Source: Candidatus Latescibacterota bacterium (GTDB taxonomy: Bacteria > Latescibacterota > UBA2968 > GCA-2709665). From it: a DNA stretch of 32,448 nucleotides. The stretch is taken from NCBI GenBank assembly GCA_012270675.1, contig JAAXHW010000068.1:1-32448 (forward strand), written 5' to 3'. Below the pieces are notes generated by a model. It was not told the DNA's origin, ran no database searches, and was given only the letters and a program-made list of their open reading frames with translations. Below, piece after piece: positions 28,601 through 32,448 of the stretch (the stretch's first letter is position 1; every line of letters starts with the position of its first letter). The translations under genes were made by a program, and so were the position numbers.

Positions 28601-28781
28601 CTTTGCCTGCGCGCCTGCCAGCGGAAGGGGAAGCGAGGAAGGCCTCAAGGGGGGCGTCCACGATGCTTTTGTCAATTCCAGGTGGCGCGGCATCCACGGG
28701 CACCATCGGGGTGCCCATGGCCACAAGACAAAAGAGGGTGCATATGTACTGCAGACTCGGTCTTGGTCGTCTGGATATCAA
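22605..28781 (-). CDS. sprA: SprA/Sov-type outer-membrane protein, type IX secretion channel
   Basis: SprA (Sov) is the giant beta-barrel that forms the outer-membrane channel of the type IX secretion system and is needed for gliding in flavobacteria. The product is 2058 aa, slightly shorter than Flavobacterium SprA (about 2400). I start it at TTG 28781 because that gives a good signal peptide (basic RRPRP, then LQYICTLFCLVAMGTPM, cleavage near VDA). The much longer upstream frame would run into lptF on the other strand. SprA-family traits include an N-terminal GEGETNLNITTTRRIDLSGT, TIGDRISIELQEDSRSQRDI, repeated NLPNTR/FSAQSRGG segments and a C-terminal half of alternating beta-strands ending in FRLWGEIRFN. 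It heads a six-gene coupled unit; its own promoter is predicted at 28869-28897. Confidence 0.92.
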   Translation of the reverse strand: MISRRPRPSLQYICTLFCLVAMGTPMVPVDAAPPGIDKSIVDAPLEAFLASPSAGRRAGKDPVQTLRSRLIKPGIRLLDAETTTLFVYQEAAGGIYGLPAVIPLGQFAAYKYQKDQERLIASKLGEKPRYDPSRGSGGLVNIKIPVKVPRALSVITGEGETNLNITTTRRIDLSGTKRSTSGQAQTARTRPNPFTVNFEQESQLNVQGTIGDRISIELQEDSRSQRDIGESLRLRYDGDEDGIIEEIEAGSTSLNLPNTRLVGFSAQSRGGLFGIKTRGRLGGLKFTVVTTQDKGASNRKTFQGQAEETANDIRDFQYIEDVYFFLDRAYRDAFPDEPAAPDLVDINTLRVFVNDFNDINDIEQRAIPGAAFAFWDDNGAPNEALSQPQGGGLEEGSFHELERDQFFVDARGYLIIRRIRILPGWALGVAYRTTDGRTFGDLSFIPNPQNPDARIRLKLIKARQQRPDFPTWDLSWRNVYNLGGRDIEPQGFELQILRDVPGQEPVDNQSGKPYLQIFGLDTHTNGASESSRPDNIIDIDGGNNLPGLNLRDGHLVFATLEPFGASGVGVEELDNNARALEIYTTTNRTTRREKSKFFMRIRSKSRATQYNLGPGIIENSEEVILNNRRLVRGQDYSIEYQFGTVKIIGDAAEQASDPSANLVINYGSKNLFGGGFGGQKSLLGIRAEHPFKDNFSRVGLTLLYGSQGVASPRVRVGEEPKRTIIWDANARFRLQPQALTDMVNKLPLVATEAPSSLTIDAEVAQSLPNPNTRGVAYIDDFEGTEDRLSFSIFKLAWNAASTPVLNGSNIPLPKGMLTSYNPVERDRTSIFRIQPNRDDIPAEQSIVETLHLRFAPHRTNGFPERTRNAEGGFPEMSWAGITQYLNGLDLSRSKFIELWVRGNAGRLHIDLGEISERVTLPLDHPTHNPPPPRDFRTEDVPLPGLPRGDDVATPEEDIGLDGLTDAQEDSIFQLIYPGSSPPADPSGDNFADVDLRQEANLLRYPPGVNGTQGNNPERDSTPDTEDLNRNGILDDRNSFVRYSIDLGANRGFNSETGLYDGPSVLVEGTRSDATDRPWRLIRIPLRGRTAPRTEEGGPDTTFASVIDFARLWIEHDATTSIQLYSLDIVGSDWLEDSPPFTRQSGDFKVASIGTDNAVYESPPGLEREVDPTTGLRLLERSLVVKFEDLYPGEHISASRTFFQEGNYTQYGAMTMFVHGGNPSNPVSERNFPAQEDTLGGALSPVELFLRFAPISGDTLNFYEYRTRVYRGWAPDVNTVEIDLELMSQLKGQLFDLQSSGRASSDTLSLSLQKGDLQARYTREANRIEVDLGGRTYAVRGNPALSKIKFFTLGIRNLSDRILEGENEIWVDELRLDNIRKKRAMSGLLNLRTVLADLGNLSVNLERRSGDFQDLQGRASGNTTSRVSLNAQLNLSKFLPRSWNTSVPVRFSYDRNTTVPRIRRGSDIVLTPQQKAKESDLRTGARFNVSLRKRAAPEAPRLLARLFFDRMSASMNFSTQSSRTGAITRRQSSINENLNGTFSYDLNWPKRESLRPFGWLRFFDSLKNAEFFYLPSNIRYNVRFNRSLRDQRSFSAVTGDTSDVIATLNETFALNEIYALKLTPFKSLSASYDLNIDRDLRNSFAFTRLQLGRETNRHQNVAFGYSPRISRLFTFSTQYASRYRENLETGGQSSVYGKTRRGLTTNSTNNTNVRVSLNTPSLFQPLARRPRKGFSLLRLIGRAGASLSPLQATASRVKTFNLFGLRSRPPFKFQFGFTDTAHVDVFKTGGVTRINTRVTTDRASLTSSVRLPLGVNMQGSANYNHSRKFGNAITENESITLPNLSARWRGLERLPVFRWLLTSSNFNFSYQNVHTRSGEGGLGPLSLTGDSRKTAYNPLISWSGRWKNQMTTTVRSNRSQQSALRYQRNVTADTATVQPTLQERLIGTTLEETSAIQGNLKYTLKFFKKLQSNIDLDLGYRKSSSLQKELPKSTVPDEPVEPVIRRSESTWQGSLAAQYRFSSQFTGGAKLRHESRMDRLRDLTNRTWEFRLWGEIRFN

Positions 28782-28868
28782 ACCCCTACCCCGGGATGAG
28801 CGGACGGCGTGTTTTGAAAAGCGGGAAGTTGTGGTTGGATAACGGGTTAATCGCCGGTGTGGCCGATA

Positions 28869-28897
28869 ATAATACCATGCCCTCTTTGAAAGATCAA
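28869..28897 (-). promoter_or_regulatory. Predicted promoter of the sprA operon
   Basis: On the minus strand TTGATC (28897-28892) is followed after 17 bases by TATTAT (28874-28869). The expected transcript starts about 80 bases before the TTG start of sprA. It would drive sprA, the comEA-like and pilM-like genes, coaD, the NYN gene and obgE unless internal promoters exist; none was obvious. Confidence 0.55.
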
Positions 28898-28953
28898 GAG
28901 AAAATGCCGGGGAAGCGCAAAGGCTGTGGCATGGTGTCCTGCCCGAAAAGGGC

Positions 28954-28982
28954 TTTCCTGTGCAGGGGAAAAGGCGTATATT
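28954..28982 (+). promoter_or_regulatory. Weak candidate promoter of lptF
   Basis: TATATT (28977-28982) is a good -10, but the hexamer 17 bases upstream (TTTCCT, 28954-28959) is a poor -35. A second TATATT lies at 28998-29003 without a matching -35. The lptFG promoter must be in this 268-bp divergent region, but I cannot fix it. Confidence 0.3.
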
Positions 28983-29049
28983 CTTTTTCAGGCCGTATAT
29001 ATTTACTTTAACTCCTTTGTAATCATAAGGTTCCCTGTGGAGGTCCGGA

Positions 29050-30342
29050 ATGGTGCTGCGGTGGTATGTGCTGAGGGAGCATCTGGCGCCGTTTCTGTTC
29101 AGCTTTGCTGTGATTATGTTCCTCCTGGTGGTCGATCTGATCCTCCAGATGATCGACCTGATTCTGGGAAAAGGAATTGCCATCGAGGTGGTGCTCGAAC
29201 TCTTTTTTCTGAATACGGCCTGGATGGTGGCCTTAGCCGTTCCAATGGCCGTGCTGGTGGGCACACTGATGGCCTTTGGGCGTTTGAGCGGGGACCATGA
29301 GATTACGGCGATGCGCGCCTTGGGCATTGGGCTGCAGCAGGTGGGCTGGCCGGTGGTTCTGGTCGGGGTGCTGATCGGGATGCTTTTGATTGTCTTCAAC
29401 GATCGGGTGCTGCCGGAATTTAACTATCGCGCGCGTCTGCTGATGTGGGACATTCAGCGAAAACGCCCTGCCGTGACCCTGGAGGAAGGGATTTTTATTC
29501 AGGATTTTGAAAACTACAAAATGCTGATCGGGCATATCGACGAGCGCACGTCGGCCTTAAAGGATGTGGTGATTTACAAGTATGAACCGGGGGGGTACCC
29601 CGTGGTATTTGTGGCCGAGCGGGGGGCGGTGTTTTTTTCCGAGCAGGACGACGAGGCGCTTTTGACGCTTTACAACGGGGAGACGCACCGGGTGGATGAG
29701 ACCGATCCGGAGCTTTATGTGCGGACGGTGTTTGAGAGGACGACGCTGCGCCTTGGAGAGGCCGGGCGCCGACTCTCCCGTACGATCTCGCATTACCGGA
29801 CCGACCGGGAGATGGGGGTGGGGATGATGCTGGAGCGCGTGGTGGACTACGAAGCGGAGGTGCGGTCCCTGCAGGCAGAGTCGGCAGGCCGGATCGGGGG
29901 GTTTTTTTGCCGCTATTTTTTTGAGGATGCTCCCGGTGCGGCCCATACGGTCGACCTGGAGTTTCAGGGGCTGCTGGCTCAGATTCAGGCCGATGCGGCG
30001 CTTGTGGGGCACAAACGGCGTGAGGCAGGCCGCTACCGGGTGGAGATCCACAAGAAGTTCTCCATACCCGCCGCCTGCCTTACCTTCATCCTGGTGGGGG
30101 CGCCCCTGGGCGTGCGGGTGCGCAAGAGCAGTCCGGCCGTGGGGGCCGGAATCAGCATCGGGTTCTTTTTGATCTACTGGCTGTGTCTTATTGGCGGAGA
30201 AAAACTGGCGGATCGGGGATTTGTATCGCCCTGGTTTGCGATGTGGAGCCCCAATATTCTGATCGGGCTGGTCGGGGGCTGGATGGTGGTACATACGGTT
30301 TTTGAGCAGAGGCGATGGTGGAGGGGAGGATGCGCATCCTGA
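29050..30342 (+). CDS. lptF: LptF/LptG-type permease (first of pair)
   Basis: LptF and LptG are the inner-membrane permease subunits of the LptB2FGC transporter that extracts lipopolysaccharide for export. The 430-aa product has the family topology: a cytoplasmic start (VLRWYVLREHLAPFLFSF), three N-terminal membrane helices, the conserved LMAFGRLSGDHEITAMRALG coupling helix, a large periplasmic beta-jellyroll (about 130-330), and three C-terminal helices (ILVGAPLGVRVRKSSPAVGA). GGAGG six bases before ATG 29050 sets the start. It overlaps lptG by 13 bases. A roughly 60-residue insert before the C-terminal helices makes it longer than typical LptF. F versus G is assigned by gene order only. Confidence 0.9.
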   Translation: MVLRWYVLREHLAPFLFSFAVIMFLLVVDLILQMIDLILGKGIAIEVVLELFFLNTAWMVALAVPMAVLVGTLMAFGRLSGDHEITAMRALGIGLQQVGWPVVLVGVLIGMLLIVFNDRVLPEFNYRARLLMWDIQRKRPAVTLEEGIFIQDFENYKMLIGHIDERTSALKDVVIYKYEPGGYPVVFVAERGAVFFSEQDDEALLTLYNGETHRVDETDPELYVRTVFERTTLRLGEAGRRLSRTISHYRTDREMGVGMMLERVVDYEAEVRSLQAESAGRIGGFFCRYFFEDAPGAAHTVDLEFQGLLAQIQADAALVGHKRREAGRYRVEIHKKFSIPAACLTFILVGAPLGVRVRKSSPAVGAGISIGFFLIYWLCLIGGEKLADRGFVSPWFAMWSPNILIGLVGGWMVVHTVFEQRRWWRGGCAS

Positions 30343-31400
30343 GTCGATACGTCCTGCGGCAGTTTCTTTTACCGCTGGGGCTTTCCTTTTTGAGTTTTCT
30401 GGCGATTTTTGTGGTTGTGGACCTGGCGGACCGCCTCAGCGCCTTCCTGGACCGGGACGTGGACATCAGGACGATTCTGCTTTATTATACCTGGTATATT
30501 CCCTACATTTCCGTGCTTGTTCTGCCGATGGCCATGCTGCTGGCCAGCCTGTTCTGCATCGGCGAGTTGGCCCGGCATCGGGAGTTGACGGCGATGAAGG
30601 CGGCCGGCATCAGTCTGTACCGAATCGTGCTGCCGGTTCAGGCCCTGGCCCTGCTGGTCAGTGTCGGGACCTTTTTTCTGGCAGACCGGGTGATGCCCGA
30701 GGCCAATCGCCGCCGGATGGCGATCGAGCGGGGTGAAAATCCCGTTTCACCTCGGGGGACGCGCTCCCGGGTCGTACTTCGAGACGTGCATGGGCAGATT
30801 CTGTCGGTGAGCAAATACGATTCAAAAGAGCAGCGAGGGTGGCAGGTCACGCTGGACCAGTATAAAGGCCGGCGGCTGGTTCGCAAGGTCCGGGCGGAAG
30901 AGATGGTCTGGGAGGCGGGTGGATGGACGCTCTACAGGGGCGAACAGCGACGGTTCGGAGCAGAGGGCCGGGAGACGGTTTCCAAATTCGAGTCTACGCG
31001 CGTCGGGGGGGTGACGCTCCGCCCGGAGGACCTGATCCGGCAGCCCCGCCCGGTTGACCAGATGCGCTATGGAGATCTTAAGGCGTTTATTGGGCGGAAG
31101 GCCCGCAACGGAGAAGAGACCACCAGGGAGCGTGTGGAGCTGCACCTGCGGATGGCTTTTCCTTTTGCCAATTTTGTGATCGTGCTGTTCGGGGTGCCGC
31201 TTTCGTCCAGGCCCCGCGGTGCGGGAAAGCCCCTTCAGATCGGGATCTGTCTCCTGGTCTCTTTTGTGTATTACGGGTGTATCCAGGCCGGGCGGGCGAC
31301 GGGATGGAACGGCCTGCTTCCCCCGTTCTGGGCGGCCTGGGGCGCCAATTTCCTCTTTTTGGGGGTCGGAGGCGCGATGCTGCTTCGGGCGCATAAATGA
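30330..31400 (+). CDS. lptG: LptF/LptG-type permease (second of pair)
   Basis: This is the partner permease of the LPS exporter, 356 aa from ATG 30330. It begins MRILSRYVLRQFLLPLGLSF, has the coupling helix LASLFCIGELARHRELTAMK, a periplasmic domain (about 120-260) and C-terminal helices with FANFVIVLFGVPLSSRPRGA. An ATG five codons upstream (30315) is in frame, but GGAGG at 30320-30324 lies five bases before 30330. Translation is coupled to lptF through the overlap. An intrinsic terminator begins immediately after the stop. The LPS export role implies a diderm cell, in line with SprA. Confidence 0.91.
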   Translation: MRILSRYVLRQFLLPLGLSFLSFLAIFVVVDLADRLSAFLDRDVDIRTILLYYTWYIPYISVLVLPMAMLLASLFCIGELARHRELTAMKAAGISLYRIVLPVQALALLVSVGTFFLADRVMPEANRRRMAIERGENPVSPRGTRSRVVLRDVHGQILSVSKYDSKEQRGWQVTLDQYKGRRLVRKVRAEEMVWEAGGWTLYRGEQRRFGAEGRETVSKFESTRVGGVTLRPEDLIRQPRPVDQMRYGDLKAFIGRKARNGEETTRERVELHLRMAFPFANFVIVLFGVPLSSRPRGAGKPLQIGICLLVSFVYYGCIQAGRATGWNGLLPPFWAAWGANFLFLGVGGAMLLRAHK

Positions 31401-31427
31401 ACAGGGGCCGAAGAGGCCCCTGTTTTT
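31401..31427 (+). terminator. Intrinsic terminator of lptFG
   Basis: ACAGGGGCC (31401-31409) and GGCCCCTGT (31415-31423) form a perfect 9-bp stem with the loop GAAGA, followed by a T run through 31427. It starts directly after the lptG stop. On the minus strand the hairpin lacks a T run, so it serves mainly lptFG. Confidence 0.9.
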
Positions 31428-31450
31428 GGCTGTTTCTTATGGATAATCTG

Positions 31451-32398
31451 TCAGTAGATGATGGATAACGTTCTCCTGTCGAAGATATACAGCCTGGGAT
31501 TTTTCGAGACCTTGTCTCTGCTGACTGCGTAGTGGAGATGGGGGGCCGTAGACCGGCCGGAGTTCCCCAGTTTGCCGATCACGTGGCCCCGTTTGACTTT
31601 CTGCCTTTTTTTGACGGGTGGGTTTTTGAGAAGGTGGGCATAGAGGGTGCTCAGACCGGACCCGTGATCGATGGACACATACCATCCCAGGAGTCTGTCC
31701 CGACCCACATCTTTGACCACGCCATCCGCAGTGGCCAGGATAGCGGTTCCCTTGCGTCCGGCAATATCAAGCCCCCTGTGGAATTGTCGCCTTCCGGTAA
31801 ACGGGTCGGTACGCCAGCCGAATCCTGAGGAGTACCAGTATTCCGCATCGGGAGGAAGGGGTAAAATGGAAGGCAGATGACGTCGTTCCTGCTCATTTTG
31901 CGTCATGTAGCTCCTGATGCTGTCGAAGCTTGTCTGGAGAAAACGGGCTTCTCGAAGGAGCTGATCCAGGTCGGTATGGGTCCGGGTGAGCAATGCCGAG
32001 GTCTCATATGAGACCCGGTTCTCCCAGGGAGAGACCCCTTCGGAGATCCCGCCAGCACCCATCTTCCGGACATCTTCACCCGGTTCGGAAAAGCTGACCC
32101 AGGCACGCAGTTTGCGGTCGTTTTGCATGAGTTCATCGACCTGGTTGCGGAGGGTCTTCAGTCTTTTTTGCACCCTCTCAAACTGGACTTTCAGCGCTTC
32201 GTTTTCCGTTTGAAGGACGGAGAACTCGATTTCCCGGTTGAGTTGAATGTAGTAGCCGATGGCGTGGAAGACCAGCGCACACAGGGAGATGGCGCATACG
32301 GTCGAGAGCCCCCAGAGCAAGGGACGGGAGATGTTGAGTTCCCGGATACGGTCCTCATTGTGAGGAATCACCAGGAGGGTGAGATATTTCTTGCTCAT
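31451..32398 (-). CDS. Membrane-anchored M23 family metallopeptidase
   Basis: The 315-aa product is a LytM/M23 peptidoglycan endopeptidase. A cytoplasmic N-terminal stretch (LTLLVIPHNEDRIRELNISR) precedes one membrane helix (about 29-50). A coiled coil (about 53-95, EIEFSVLQTENEALKVQFER) and a linker lead to the peptidase domain (about 185-305). Zinc ligands are H207 and D211 (FHRGLD) and H289 in PHLHY, with H255 (LYAH) and H287 also conserved, so it is probably active. The start is ATG 32398, with GAGGGG seven bases upstream; a TTG one codon earlier is possible. Similar proteins in FCB and Proteobacteria are often next to bactofilin genes and act in cell shape; whether one follows is unknown because the gene's stop faces lptG. 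Confidence 0.92.
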   Translation of the reverse strand: MSKKYLTLLVIPHNEDRIRELNISRPLLWGLSTVCAISLCALVFHAIGYYIQLNREIEFSVLQTENEALKVQFERVQKRLKTLRNQVDELMQNDRKLRAWVSFSEPGEDVRKMGAGGISEGVSPWENRVSYETSALLTRTHTDLDQLLREARFLQTSFDSIRSYMTQNEQERRHLPSILPLPPDAEYWYSSGFGWRTDPFTGRRQFHRGLDIAGRKGTAILATADGVVKDVGRDRLLGWYVSIDHGSGLSTLYAHLLKNPPVKKRQKVKRGHVIGKLGNSGRSTAPHLHYAVSRDKVSKNPRLYIFDRRTLSIIY

Positions 32399-32405
32399 CA
32401 ACGAG

Positions 32406-32435
32406 CCCCTCTGATAACTTTACTTAATTGAGGGG
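32406..32435 (-). promoter_or_regulatory. Inverted repeat that could pair with the ribosome-binding site of the M23 gene
   Basis: On the minus strand CCCCTC (32435-32430) precedes, after 18 AT-rich bases, GAGGGG (32411-32406), which is the predicted ribosome-binding site of the M23 gene. If transcribed, the 6-bp GC-rich pairing could hide the site. The stem is short and may be coincidental. Confidence 0.3.
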
Positions 32436-32448
32436 TGTGCATAAAACA

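Noticed and set aside
28782-29399. Extension of sprA by 206 codons at its N-terminus
   Set aside because: It would cross the sprA promoter and run antisense into lptF. The TTG at 28781 directly precedes a proper signal peptide.

Overview
This is a GC-rich bacterial chromosome segment of housekeeping and envelope genes, with no mobile element, CRISPR array, tRNA or rRNA that I can see. The very large SprA-type protein (the outer-membrane channel of type IX secretion) points to the Fibrobacterota-Chlorobi-Bacteroidota (FCB) superphylum. Three things argue against a classical Bacteroidota species: a canonical LexA, ordinary -35/-10 promoters of the TTGAC(A/G/T)...TATTTT type, and good Shine-Dalgarno sites. 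A deep FCB lineage fits best; this is an inference, because there is no rRNA in the window.

Layout. 1-1321 (-): sufB (Fe-S assembly), cut by the window edge. 1322-1684: a divergent promoter region. 1685-12282 (+): an 11-gene complex I operon, nuoABCDHIJKLMN, without the NADH-oxidising module genes nuoEFG. It ends in a 14-bp hairpin that lies inside the 3' end of a convergent PqqD-family gene (12319-12747, -). 12748-13174: divergent promoters and a long leuS leader. The leader can encode a 53-aa peptide with six Leu codons within ten, followed by an intrinsic terminator just before the leuS ribosome-binding site. 13175-15574 (+): leuS. 15612-16571 (-): an unrecognised 319-aa protein. 16804-17433 (+): lexA, with a repeated candidate operator over its promoter.

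17494-28781 (-) is a tightly packed block transcribed in the order sprA, comEA-like, pilM-like, coaD, NYN/PIN-domain gene, obgE. Its junctions overlap or nearly touch. dprA follows after a 178-bp spacer full of inverted repeats. The block therefore joins a type IX secretion channel, two DNA-uptake-type proteins, a CoA-synthesis enzyme and a ribosome-associated GTPase. Divergent from sprA, lptF and lptG (29050-31400, +) encode the lipopolysaccharide-export permeases, which implies a Gram-negative envelope. The window closes with a membrane-anchored M23 peptidase (31451-32398, -).

The observations most worth following up are the leucine-codon leader of leuS, the orphan PqqD-family gene and the unknown 319-aa gene on either side of leuS, the repeated operator at lexA, and the fusion of secretion, competence and essential genes into one coupled transcription unit.
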